Shown here: piece by piece, positions 7,211-13,818 of the stretch
How positions within the stretch are numbered: position 1 is the stretch's first letter
How the letters are laid out: the number at the start of each line of letters is the position of its first letter
Assembly (NCBI GenBank): GCA_046262935.1
Contig: JBHELT010000065.1
Location: forward strand, 1 to 13,818
DNA from: JBHELT01 sp046262935
Lineage (GTDB): Bacteria; Actinomycetota; CADDZG01; JAHWKV01
Direction: 5' to 3'
Length of the DNA: 13,818 bases
Notes under the pieces: model-generated
The model's input: the letters and a program-made list of their open reading frames with translations, nothing else
Databases searched by the model: none
Told to the model about the DNA's origin: nothing
Program-made: the position numbers and the translations under genes

Positions 7211-7926
7211 TGGCCTTATTGGAAGTCAAAGGATTGCGCGGCGGCTACGGCACGCTCCCCGTCCTCCACGATGTCGACCTAGAAGTTCAAGAGGGAGAAA
7301 CGGCGGTCTTGCTCGGGTCCAATGGCGCCGGCAAGACAACAACTCTTTTGAACATCTGCGGTATGAACCGGCCATGGGGTGGGTCGGTCAACTTTAGCGG
7401 TCAGCAAATCGCAGGCAAGGATACGTCAGCGCTGGTTGAAGCCGGGATCGTCCTCGTACCGGAAGGTCGTCATGTCTTTCCGGCGTTCAATGTTGTGAAG
7501 AACCTTCAGATGGGGGCTTGGACCAAGAGAAAGAATCCGAAGTTCATTAGCGAGAGGATGGAACAAGTGTTCCACTATTTCCCGCGTCTAAAGGAGAGAT
7601 CAGCCCAGTTCGCAGGGACTCTGTCAGGAGGCGAACAACAGATGCTGGCGATAGGACGAGGCCTGATGGCTGATCCAAAATTACTGATGATCGACGAGGC
7701 ATCGCTTGGACTCTCACCTGTGCTAGCGTCTACCGTTTTCAAGATAGTGAAACAGATCAATGCCGATGGAGTCACAGTTGTCTTGGTGGAGCAGAACACG
7801 GGAGCAGTCGCCATAGCGGACAAGACCTACGTAATGGAGAAGGGCCGCATTGTGTTCTCTGGGTCAGGATCCGAGGTGCTTGATTCGCCCGAGATCAGAG
7901 AGGCTTACTTAGGTCTTCCGGCCTGA
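7210..7926 (+). CDS. livF: ABC transporter ATP-binding protein LivF
   Basis: A 238-residue ATPase of standard length. It has Walker A GSNGAGKTT (36-44), V-P-E-G-R-H-V-F (83-90), the canonical signature L-S-G-G-E-Q-Q (138-144), and Walker B L-L-M-I-D-E (158-163). The switch region is L-V-E-Q-N with Gln instead of His, which is normal for LivF. It ends A-Y-L-G-L-P-A, the usual LivF terminus. GAGGAG at 7197-7202, 7 nt before the ATG at 7210, gives strong initiation, with a one-base TGATG overlap with livG. It closes the operon; only 3 nt separate its stop from the end of the convergent minus-strand gene, and no hairpin terminator is visible there. Confidence 0.95.
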   Translation: MALLEVKGLRGGYGTLPVLHDVDLEVQEGETAVLLGSNGAGKTTTLLNICGMNRPWGGSVNFSGQQIAGKDTSALVEAGIVLVPEGRHVFPAFNVVKNLQMGAWTKRKNPKFISERMEQVFHYFPRLKERSAQFAGTLSGGEQQMLAIGRGLMADPKLLMIDEASLGLSPVLASTVFKIVKQINADGVTVVLVEQNTGAVAIADKTYVMEKGRIVFSGSGSEVLDSPEIREAYLGLPA

Positions 7927-7929
7927 CCT

Positions 7930-8385
7930 CTAAGGTTTGCAAACCCTGCACGGTTGAAGGCCTTCACTTTCGGCCTCAGCGCGTGGCACCTTAGTCAGCG
8001 CTCGCGCTGTTCCAACCAATCGACATCCCTCCAGATGGAAACTCGCGGCACCTACGATCACCAGATCTTTGTCGTGTTGACCGTTAGTACTGTTTGCCCC
8101 GTTCCCGTTGGTGCCCCATGAAAGCGCCGATGCAACACGTTGCATGTTCGTGTTAAGGATTTCAAGCTGCTCCAATTGTTGGGACTGCGCACGCTTTATC
8201 GCCCTGATAATGAGCGACGTACACCCGAATAAGACGAAGGCGAGACCAACGAGCCCGCCTGATATCAGATACGGGATCTGCCCCTGGGTGAAATCGATCC
8301 CGGCGGCGCCATTCCAGCCGATCCCGATCATCAAGAAACCCAGGATCAGAAGGACTATGGGCACTTGGTCTGCGTATCGCCTCAT
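7930..8385 (-). CDS. Small two-helix membrane protein with C-terminal His/Cys metal-site-like motif
   Basis: A 151-residue protein, last in the minus-strand cassette. Two transmembrane helices are clear (about 8-26 and 39-60). They are followed by a charged, Gln/Leu-rich segment (63-88) that could form a short coiled coil, a Gly/Asn-rich spacer, and a C-terminal module (about 107-151). That module has H117-x3-C121 and C146-x2-C149 in the arrangement S-F-H-L-E-G-C ... E-A-E-S-E-G-L-Q-P-C-R-V-C. The H-x3-C ... A-x3-G-x2-P-C-x2-C layout recalls Ada-type zinc-binding modules, here without the DNA-repair part. The start at 8385 lies 4 nt after the stop of the upstream gene with only a weak ribosome site, so it is probably coupled. 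Function unknown; a membrane-tethered metal or redox sensor is a guess. Confidence 0.75.
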   Translation of the reverse strand: MRRYADQVPIVLLILGFLMIGIGWNGAAGIDFTQGQIPYLISGGLVGLAFVLFGCTSLIIRAIKRAQSQQLEQLEILNTNMQRVASALSWGTNGNGANSTNGQHDKDLVIVGAASFHLEGCRLVGTARALTKVPRAEAESEGLQPCRVCKP

Positions 8386-8389
8386 ACCA

Positions 8390-9112
8390 TCAGTTTAAGC
8401 CTTGAGCACCCAGATGTTCAGCATGACCTGAATGCTCTTGCGAGGCGATCTTGAACCTATCGAGCGCTGAGTTGTCGAGATGCGACGTAGCTTTGGCTCG
8501 GCCTTCCCATCCCGAAGCACCAAGGTCGGCTTCGACAAGGATCCCGCCTAGTTCAAGGGTTTCATCGTCGCTCTCCAGGTCGTCGGCCGCAGCGATCACG
8601 TCGATCAACATCGGCACCGTTACCGCCCTGATCTTGGTCCCCTCCTGGCTGGCATACCTAACGGGCCGCTCCTCGCCGATCATGGTTCCTACCCTGACGA
8701 TGCATGTTGGGACATCCATCTGCGAAAGGTGCAAAGTTAGGTCATCCAACTGGTTCGTTATCGGGGGCCTTCCCATCGCGCTTATCGCGGCTATGCAACT
8801 TGCAACCTTGGCGAACGAAAGCGCTGACTCGATCGCTGCGATCATCCCTTCGAGCCTGCCAGAAGCATCGAGGTCTACGAGGCTCAGAGCATCGGGTAGA
8901 AGAGGAACGAAGGTATGAACATTGGTGAGGGCCGCTTCCAAAGTGGAGTCGTCATCGAGTCTGCCCACGGCGATCTTGCAGCCTAGCGACCTCAGCTCGT
9001 GATCGTCGTCCTCTAGATAACAACGAACCTCACCTCCGCCCGACACAAGGCGAGCCGCTAGTGGCCTGATGATGTCGAGGTCGCGCTCGAAACCACTGAT
9101 GAGTACGGGCAT
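8390..9112 (-). CDS. Rossmann-like (atypical SDR/NmrA-like) protein with degenerate nucleotide-binding loop
   Basis: A 240-residue soluble protein. The N-terminal beta-alpha-beta layout (P-V-L-I-S-G-F-E-R-D, then V-R-C-Y-L-E-D, then C-K-I-A-V-G-R-L-D-D, then V-H-T-F-V-P-L-L) follows the strand order of NmrA-like atypical short-chain dehydrogenases. C-I-A-A-I-S-A-M-G and C-I-V-R-V-G-T-M-I-G-E look like the later strands of that fold. The glycine-rich TGxxGxxG loop is missing (I-S-G-F-E-R-D instead) and no Y-x3-K pair is evident, so it may bind a ligand without being an active dehydrogenase. Its ATG overlaps the stop of the lipid-kinase gene by one base (TGATG), implying coordinated synthesis. 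Family assignment is moderate and function unknown. Confidence 0.65.
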   Translation of the reverse strand: MPVLISGFERDLDIIRPLAARLVSGGGEVRCYLEDDDHELRSLGCKIAVGRLDDDSTLEAALTNVHTFVPLLPDALSLVDLDASGRLEGMIAAIESALSFAKVASCIAAISAMGRPPITNQLDDLTLHLSQMDVPTCIVRVGTMIGEERPVRYASQEGTKIRAVTVPMLIDVIAAADDLESDDETLELGGILVEADLGASGWEGRAKATSHLDNSALDRFKIASQEHSGHAEHLGAQGLN

Positions 9113-10047
9113 CAGATGAGGACCCTGAGGCTCAGCTGCGAGCGGCCGATGCTGACTGAGTTCACCTTGGGCATCGGTTCGCCATCGACATGGATAGCGA
9201 ACCCCTCTTGGGCGGAAAGGTTCGCAGTTTCGATCGCCATCAGATTTTCGGTGCCCGGACCGAAGCGGCTGGTAAGCATCGCCCCAAGCGCGTAGCTTGG
9301 AACATGCCAGTAACGCATCTTCTCGACGACGAACAGATCGAGCCGAGTCAGCTCGCGCCTTCGGAATGGTTCGTCGCTCGGGGACAATCGAAGCGCTCGT
9401 CCGGCCAGGTAGGCGTAAGGTCCAGGCGCAAGTGCGATGGCCATCACGACCTTACGTTTCATGCCCGCAACTTCGCATTCGATGAATGGTTCCCGCGTGA
9501 AATACGAATTTAGGAATGTTGCGAAGGCCGCAACATAGAAGTAAGGCTCGCCGAACCTGCGTTTGGTCGCTTTGTGCGCCTCGACCCGGGCGGCCGCTTC
9601 GGCGTCGAACCCACATCCGCAGGCGAAAGTGAATAAGCGAGAAGAAATCGTTGACTCGCGCGTCATGCGAACCTCGCCTAGCATGAACTGGGCGGTCTTC
9701 TTGTCGTCGGTCCATCGCAAGATCGCGTCGGTCGCTTCGAGTGGATCCTTGCGGACGCCTATGTTGCGAGCGAAGACGTTCATCGTGCCGCCGGGGATGA
9801 TGGCGAGCGTCGAGTCAGTACCAGCTATGCCATTGGTGATCTCGTTGATGAGGCCGTCTCCCCCGAACCCCACGATCAGTTCGGTCCCCGATTCGGCAGC
9901 AGCCCTGGCGATCTCGGTGGCTGAATCGCGCCCATGGGTCGTGGTTGATTCCAGTTTGTAGCGTCCTTCCATGGCCGCCTGGATAACGCGCGTCAAGGCG
10001 GGAGTAACGCCGCGGGCCTCGGGGTTCAATATCAAGTGAGCGCGCAT
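9112..10047 (-). CDS. Diacylglycerol kinase family (DgkB/YegS-type) lipid kinase
   Basis: A 311-residue cytoplasmic or membrane-associated kinase, the first gene of the cassette. It has the DAGK catalytic motifs in order: L-I-L-N-P-E-A at the start, V-G-F-G-G-D-G-L-I-N-E (59-69) with the nucleotide-binding GGDG, and I-I-P-G-G-T-M-N-V-F-A (83-93) where PxGTxN is expected. A-C-G-C-G-F-D-A-E follows, and a late I-H-V-D-G-E-P-M carries the conserved Asp-Gly. Length matches bacterial DgkB/YegS proteins. Such enzymes transfer phosphate from ATP to diacylglycerol, sphingosine-like bases or other lipid alcohols; the substrate cannot be read here. No ribosome site precedes the ATG at 10047, and the divergent MBL gene lies only 37 bp away. 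Confidence 0.88.
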   Translation of the reverse strand: MRAHLILNPEARGVTPALTRVIQAAMEGRYKLESTTTHGRDSATEIARAAAESGTELIVGFGGDGLINEITNGIAGTDSTLAIIPGGTMNVFARNIGVRKDPLEATDAILRWTDDKKTAQFMLGEVRMTRESTISSRLFTFACGCGFDAEAAARVEAHKATKRRFGEPYFYVAAFATFLNSYFTREPFIECEVAGMKRKVVMAIALAPGPYAYLAGRALRLSPSDEPFRRRELTRLDLFVVEKMRYWHVPSYALGAMLTSRFGPGTENLMAIETANLSAQEGFAIHVDGEPMPKVNSVSIGRSQLSLRVLI

Positions 10048-10084
10048 CTGTGGCCAACGCTACACCACGTTCGCGGGTATCATC
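10048..10084. promoter_or_regulatory. Short divergent promoter region between lipid kinase and MBL genes
   Basis: Only 37 bp separate the two divergent starts. For the minus gene, TAGCGT (read on the minus strand, 10062-10057) fits TAnnnT and would give a leader of a few bases. For the plus gene, TATCAT at 10078-10083 resembles a -10, but it abuts the assigned TTG. No ribosome sites are visible on either side, so both messages may be leaderless or nearly so. Weak calls. Confidence 0.3.
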
Positions 10085-11008
10085 TTGCCCGTCTTGAACA
10101 TCACCTACGAAGGCGACGTAATCGCCATAGACACGTTCATGCACGGGGTAGAGGGCATCACCGCCGTCTACTACCTGCCTGGTTCGGTTCCGACATTGAT
10201 CGAAACAGGCCCTGCCACATCTTTCGAAAGGGTTGTCGAGTACCTGGATTCGGTCGGAGCCAAGATCGAACTCATCGTGGTCACCCACATCCACCTCGAT
10301 CATGCTGGTGCGGTCGGCCACTTCGCCCGAAAATATCCAGATGCGCGTGTCGTTGTTAGACAAGAAGGTGCGCCACACCTGATCGATCCGTCGAGGCTTT
10401 GGGCCTCGGCATCGCGCATCTACCACGGTATGGAAAAACTGTGGGGTGAGATGCTGCCGGTTGATGCTTCACGAGTGACTGCCATCGACACCGATGGACC
10501 CATCGCGAAGATCGGTGAGGGCCGGATCTTGGAGGCGCATTATGCCCCCGGGCACGCCAAGCACCACATGGCGTTGCTCGAAACCTCACGCGGAGACCTT
10601 TTCACGGGCGATGCGATCGGCGTTTACCTGCCGGAGGCGGGTGTCATCCGACCGGCGATCCCTCCGCCCGAATTCGATCTCGAGGTTTCTATCGACACCG
10701 TTGACGCGCTGGCTGCCATCGGGTCCACTCGAACCTTCCCGACCCACTACGGTGAGGTCCCCGATCAGCAGGCGGCATTCGAAGAGGCGAAGATGCGATT
10801 CAATCAGTGGGTCGAATTCGCCGAGCCGTATTTCGAAAAGGGCGCCGACACCGCCGCTCTCGCCCAGGCGTACCGGTCAGCGCGTGAGGACTTCTACCCC
10901 GGACTAAGCATCGAAATGATAGAGCGCTTCGAGCAGACAACCAGCTACGAGATGAACGCAGGCGGTGTCCTTAGGTATCTCAAACAAAGATCCGAGCAGG
11001 AATCATGA
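10085..11008 (+). CDS. Metallo-beta-lactamase fold hydrolase
   Basis: A 307-residue soluble enzyme with all metal ligands of the superfamily: T-H-I-H-L-D-H-A-G (H68, H70, D72, H73), A-P-G-H (H157), F-T-G-D-A (D176) and P-T-H-Y-G (H221). These should bind two metal ions and activate water for hydrolysis. The C-terminal 80 residues are helical (Q-W-V-E-F-A-E-P-Y-F ...) and probably cap the active site. The frame is closed upstream by a stop at 10037 and contains no ATG or GTG before codon 19, so the start is TTG at 10085, or TTG at 10094 if the adjacent -10-like box is real. The family covers glyoxalase II-like thioesterases, lactonases and others; substrate unknown. It ends before a strong terminator. 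Confidence 0.88.
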   Translation: MPVLNITYEGDVIAIDTFMHGVEGITAVYYLPGSVPTLIETGPATSFERVVEYLDSVGAKIELIVVTHIHLDHAGAVGHFARKYPDARVVVRQEGAPHLIDPSRLWASASRIYHGMEKLWGEMLPVDASRVTAIDTDGPIAKIGEGRILEAHYAPGHAKHHMALLETSRGDLFTGDAIGVYLPEAGVIRPAIPPPEFDLEVSIDTVDALAAIGSTRTFPTHYGEVPDQQAAFEEAKMRFNQWVEFAEPYFEKGADTAALAQAYRSAREDFYPGLSIEMIERFEQTTSYEMNAGGVLRYLKQRSEQES

Positions 11009-11050
11009 GCGGTCGTTTCTAGCGCGACGATCGCCGCAGACCTAACAAAG

Positions 11051-11079
11051 AGAAAGGCCCCCAAGATGGGGGCCTTTCT
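11051..11079. terminator. Bidirectional intrinsic terminator
   Basis: A perfect 12 bp stem (AGAAAGGCCCCC pairing with GGGGGCCTTTCT) with a 5 nt loop AAGAT. On the plus strand it is followed by TTGTTCTTTT. On the minus strand the sequence leaving the stem reads CTTTGTTAGG. It lies between two convergent genes (MBL ending at 11008, hydrolase ending at 11093) and can stop both. Confidence 0.95.
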
Positions 11080-11092
11080 TGTTCTTTTCGGT

Positions 11093-12667
11093 TTAGATGG
11101 TCGGAATGGACACGGTAGCTAAGATGTTCAAGTTCGCCGCACCGCGGTACTGCACATGGGCGAGGCTGCTGGTAGATATCTGCAGGTCGATATGATGGCC
11201 TGCATCGACTAGTGCACTAACCCCGTTCAGGTCGAGATCGAATGGGAGTGCAGTTCCGGTGAGGGGGCCCTCAAAGCGCAGACTGGCCGCTTGACCGTCG
11301 AGCACCGTTTTCGATTCCCGGTCCGCCAACTTGAAGAACAAGTGGGCACCGGCTCCGAGACCCGTAACCGTTCCGCTGATGTGCGGTATGCCAACCACCG
11401 TAGTCCGGTCGGACGTAGTGGTGATTTCGATGTTGATCGTCTGCGGATCGGTGGAGTAGCCGTCGGTGACGAGCGGTAGATAGCTTGCCCCGGTCCCGCC
11501 GCCATCTGTGGGGGCGCCGAGGCTGACCACGGAACCACTGCCGGTAGCTGTGATGTAGGTCGCTGCTCCCGGAAGCTGTGGCGTTGGGAAGGTCGATGTG
11601 TAGTGCCACACACCATCTTCGGTCGAGTACTCGACGTTGGTTCCGGTGTCGGTGGTTGAATTACCTTTGAGGTACTTGTCGAACCAAGTGACGATCGCGC
11701 GGTCCTCGTGCACACGTGCATCACCTGAGTTCACATTCGCCGGGCATGCCACGTGTCCGCCACAGAAGGCTATGAACTTCGTGGGGGCTCCCGTCGCCGA
11801 GATGATCTTGTAGTTGGCCCACGCTTCGTTGAGGTTGAACAAAGTGTCGACATCGCCCTGCAAGAACAGCGTGGGGATGCTTATGGGATGAGCGTTGTGA
11901 TAAACGCCGAAACTCTTCGTTGCGAACCAGGCTTTGCTTGCATCGTCGGGCTTGCCAAGTGCAAGACCTGCTGCTTCGCTGGCGAAGATCTCTTTGGCGT
12001 AAGAACCTGTTTGGATGCCTGCGGTCCCAGATTGATCGACACCATCCTTGACAGCGGCAGCCAGGCCGCTTGCGAACAGAAGTTGGGTCCAGCCGAGTTT
12101 CGTTACGTCGTTCGGGAAGAGTGAGTAGCGAAGATCGTTCCAAGTGATCTCGGGGGCGATGGCGTCGATCCGCGAGTCTTGTGACGCGAGCGCGTACTGG
12201 ATCCCGCCGGCATAGCTAACGCCGGTCATGCCAACGATGGGGTTACCCGGAGCGCTCTGGGCAATCTCAGGAGTGGAAGCGAGCAGATCAACGAGTCCTT
12301 TCGCGTCACGGCCCTCGATGTCGGGGTCGTCAACGTTGGCTTCCCCACCCGACGCGCCAAAGCCGCGCGAGTCCCATGTGAGAACGGCGTATCCATTGTT
12401 AAGCAACGCGCGAGCTGTCGAACTGAGAGTGGTGTCTGTTTCACCTTTTCCGCCCCAACCGTGACCGCGCATAACCGCCGGTACGGGATTGCTGGCAGAT
12501 GCGGTGTCGGGCAGGATCAGGTTGTAAACGATCGGTGTTCCATCTGCCGGTGAGGCGATGAAGCCTCGGACCGAATGGATGGGGACATCTGCCGCATGGG
12601 CGAACATCGGTACAACAAGTGCTACAGCAAGAATCATCGCAAGGGCGATGATCGAAGATCGACGCAA
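11093..12667 (-). CDS. Secreted S15/CocE-type alpha/beta hydrolase (X-Pro dipeptidyl-peptidase family)
   Basis: A 524-residue exported hydrolase. From the TTG at 12667 it begins with two arginines, a long hydrophobic core and a cleavage site after M-F-A-H-A (about residue 25), an ideal signal peptide. The catalytic fold shows R-G-H-G-W-G-G-K-G near residue 67, W-D-S-R-G-F-G-A-S-G-G (oxyanion region), the nucleophile motif G-V-S-Y-A-G-G (Ser151), G-D-V-D-T-L-F-N (Asp274) and F-C-G-G-H (His305). The last 190 residues are Gly/Thr/Ser-rich beta structure like the S15 C-terminal jelly roll. The frame is open further up, to ATG 12709, but that would put 14 extra residues before the signal peptide. 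The family includes peptidases and esterases; substrate unknown. It could release peptides or acids outside the cell for import. Confidence 0.88.
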   Translation of the reverse strand: MRRSSIIALAMILAVALVVPMFAHAADVPIHSVRGFIASPADGTPIVYNLILPDTASASNPVPAVMRGHGWGGKGETDTTLSSTARALLNNGYAVLTWDSRGFGASGGEANVDDPDIEGRDAKGLVDLLASTPEIAQSAPGNPIVGMTGVSYAGGIQYALASQDSRIDAIAPEITWNDLRYSLFPNDVTKLGWTQLLFASGLAAAVKDGVDQSGTAGIQTGSYAKEIFASEAAGLALGKPDDASKAWFATKSFGVYHNAHPISIPTLFLQGDVDTLFNLNEAWANYKIISATGAPTKFIAFCGGHVACPANVNSGDARVHEDRAIVTWFDKYLKGNSTTDTGTNVEYSTEDGVWHYTSTFPTPQLPGAATYITATGSGSVVSLGAPTDGGGTGASYLPLVTDGYSTDPQTINIEITTTSDRTTVVGIPHISGTVTGLGAGAHLFFKLADRESKTVLDGQAASLRFEGPLTGTALPFDLDLNGVSALVDAGHHIDLQISTSSLAHVQYRGAANLNILATVSIPTI

Positions 12668-12674
12668 AATGGAA

Positions 12675-12681
12675 CCTCCCT
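12675..12681 (-). promoter_or_regulatory. Ribosome binding site that fixes the hydrolase TTG start
   Basis: On the minus strand AGGGAGG sits 7 nt before the TTG at 12667, the best Shine-Dalgarno match in the window. It supports the TTG over the upstream in-frame ATG at 12709, which would place this motif inside the coding region. Confidence 0.8.
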
Positions 12682-12806
12682 GGCTAGGTGATAGGCAAGA
12701 CTTCGACACCGATTGCCCAGATTCCTGCTTTGCCGTATTCCTCTTTTAAGCCGCGATCCCTTTGTTGGCGCAGATCCTCGCCTAGGCCAAGGCTGAACCG
12801 GGCCGG
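12682..12806. other. Intergenic leader of the hydrolase gene with two small dyads
   Basis: This gap must hold the hydrolase promoter (read leftward), but I see no convincing -35/-10 pair. GCCTAGGC at 12780-12787 repeats the 8 bp core found upstream of the transporter operon at 1550-1557. AACCGGGCCGGTT at 12796-12808 is a perfect dyad overlapping the stop codon of the next gene; its short stem and lack of a T-run make it a poor terminator. Confidence 0.35.
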
Positions 12807-13818
12807 TTAGCTGCCCTTCAGCCGGTCTGCGACGTCGAAATAGCGTGGATCATCGGCATAGACCCGTTCCCAGAGTTCGTGGGCTTGGGCCTTCTTACCA
12901 GCTCGTTCCAGGAGATCGGCGCGCACGTACCATAGGCGGAGGTTGTGGGCCTGCACCGAGTTGGTCTCGAGATCGGCCTTGTTCATCTCTGACAGCGCCC
13001 GGGAGAGATCGCCTTTGTCCGCAAAGGCGGATGCCGCAACGATGACTACCTCGGCCCAAACGTCCTCTGAGACCTCTTGCCTGACTACCTCAGAGCAGAT
13101 CTCGATCGCGCGATCCGGACGCTCGAGGGCCCTATAACAGTCTGCGATGACGTGGTTCTGATCGTTGCGGTTGGTTAACCGGCGATATGTAAGAAGTTCT
13201 CGCGCCGCGTCTTGCCAGCGTTCTGTTTGATAGTAGGAAAGTCCCAGAAGTTCGCGGATGCGTGGTGAACGGGTTGCCTCGTCTTTGGCTTGTGCCGCAA
13301 GGGTCCCAGCGTTTTCGTACTCGCCATTGGCGTACGCCTTGAGAGCCTCGTTGATGAGGTCCCCAACGCGCTGAGCGGCGCCCGCCCGAGCGGTATCGTT
13401 CAGCTCACGCACCCACTCAGATGGAAGATCCGTGTCAGATTGACGGATGCGAACCGCCGGAGTCTTGAGTCGCTCTTCGCGCGCAGCGACCCGGTCGGTT
13501 CGGGGCCGGTCGTTCGTTCGAGGCCGGTTGGCGTTAGGTCGGTCGGTGCGGTCGCTCGTTCGGCCGTCAGGACGGGGGCGAGGTCGGTCGTTGGTTCGGG
13601 GCCGGTCGCTCGTTCGGCTGTCAGGACTGGGGCGGGGTCGGTCGTTGGTGCGAGGTCGCGGCACGTCGGTGCGTGGTCCGCGATTACCGGGCCTATCGTC
13701 GGTTCGAGGTCTGTCCGTACGAGGTCTCTCCGTTCGAGGTCTGTCCGATCGAGGTCTGTCCGCTCGAGGTCTGCCCGTTCGCGGTCTGTCATTAGCGCGT
13801 GGGCCGTACGTGCGGGGT
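12807..13818 (-). CDS. TPR protein with long Arg/Pro-rich repeat N-terminus, 5' end outside the window
   Basis: The minus frame ending at 12807 is open to the window edge, giving 336 visible residues. A GTG at 13664 is the only start-like codon in the repeat region, but it has no ribosome site and lies inside the repeats, whose pattern continues upstream in frame, so the true start is probably beyond 13818. Roughly the first 115 visible residues are disordered and built from R-P-R-T-D/N units. About residues 120-336 are helical TPR-like repeats (I-N-E-A-L-K-A-Y-A-N-G-E-Y-E-N-A, then L-G-L-S-Y-Y-Q-T-E-R-W-Q-D-A, A-D-C-Y-R-A-L-E-R-P-D-R-A and R-A-D-L-L-E-R-A-G-K-K-A-Q-A). The basic tail could bind nucleic acid or another acidic partner while the TPRs bind protein. 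Neither role is shown. Confidence 0.8.
   Translation of the reverse strand, partial: PRTYGPRANDRPRTGRPRADRPRSDRPRTERPRTDRPRTDDRPGNRGPRTDVPRPRTNDRPRPSPDSRTSDRPRTNDRPRPRPDGRTSDRTDRPNANRPRTNDRPRTDRVAAREERLKTPAVRIRQSDTDLPSEWVRELNDTARAGAAQRVGDLINEALKAYANGEYENAGTLAAQAKDEATRSPRIRELLGLSYYQTERWQDAARELLTYRRLTNRNDQNHVIADCYRALERPDRAIEICSEVVRQEVSEDVWAEVVIVAASAFADKGDLSRALSEMNKADLETNSVQAHNLRLWYVRADLLERAGKKAQAHELWERVYADDPRYFDVADRLKGS
13551..13658 (-). repeat. Two 54 bp tandem repeats encoding an 18-residue unit
   Basis: Within the TPR gene, copies at 13658-13605 and 13604-13551 (minus strand) encode RPRTNDRPRPSPDSRTSD and RPRTNDRPRPRPDGRTSD, differing at two of 18 residues. The DNA differs at only a few positions, pointing to recent duplication. 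Confidence 0.85.
13706..13795 (-). repeat. 15 bp tandem repeats encoding an R-P-R-x-[DEG] pentapeptide
   Basis: Five near-identical 15 bp units of the plus-strand form GAGGTCTGTCCGNNC start at 13706, 13721, 13736, 13751 and 13766, with a degenerate sixth at 13781. In the TPR gene frame they encode R-P-R-T/S/A-D/E/G units. The 15 bp period also keeps the other minus frame open, producing a spurious T-D-L-E-R repeat reading. Confidence 0.85.

Noticed and set aside
7934..7945. Perfect 12 bp palindrome GGTTTGCAAACC near the end of the minus-strand membrane protein gene, considered as terminator or operator
   Set aside because: It has no loop and no T-run, lies inside coding sequence, and a 12 bp palindrome is expected a few times by chance in a window this size.
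9815..10426. 203-codon minus frame spanning the divergent lipid kinase/MBL junction
   Set aside because: It is antisense to MBL and out of frame with the kinase, and lacks any recognisable motif.
13551..13795. Possible CRISPR-like array in the repeated region
   Set aside because: The repeats are contiguous, have no spacers, and translate as a regular Arg/Pro peptide in frame with the TPR gene.

Overview
The window looks like a moderately GC-rich actinobacterial chromosome. An Acidimicrobiia-like lineage is a guess from gene style (short TPR proteins, DUF1015, TTG starts, first genes without Shine-Dalgarno sites), not something the sequence proves. It encodes 13 proteins, two of them cut by the window edges. 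I see no tRNA, rRNA, CRISPR array, transposase or phage gene, and no gene-free stretch longer than about 140 bases.

Left end (1-1509): a truncated TPR protein on the minus strand diverges from a DUF1015 gene that starts right behind a -10-like box and may be leaderless.

Centre-left (1532-7926): a six-gene plus-strand operon that reads as a complete LIV-I/HAAT type ABC importer. It holds a substrate-binding lipoprotein, two permeases (livH, livM) and two ATPases (livG, livF). They are preceded by an unusual secreted, C-terminally membrane-anchored protein whose stop overlaps the lipoprotein start (ATGA). Gaps are 12 nt or less, so the unit is probably one transcript. A dyad-rich segment with promoter-like boxes lies just upstream.

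Centre-right (7930-10047): a tight minus-strand cassette of a diacylglycerol-kinase-family lipid kinase, a Rossmann-like protein lacking the glycine-rich loop, and a small two-helix membrane protein ending in a His/Cys metal-site-like motif. It diverges from a metallo-beta-lactamase-fold hydrolase (10085-11008) and converges with the transporter operon.

Right end (11008-13818): a strong bidirectional terminator separates the MBL gene from a convergent secreted S15/CocE-type alpha/beta hydrolase with a TTG start. Beyond it is a TPR protein with a long Arg/Pro-rich tandem-repeat N-terminus that runs off the window.

Functionally, the transporter probably imports an amino acid, peptide-like or other small organic substrate. 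The secreted hydrolase could generate such substrates, but only proximity suggests a link. The best candidates for something undescribed are the membrane-anchored partner of the ABC importer and the lipid-kinase/Rossmann/metal-motif cassette.
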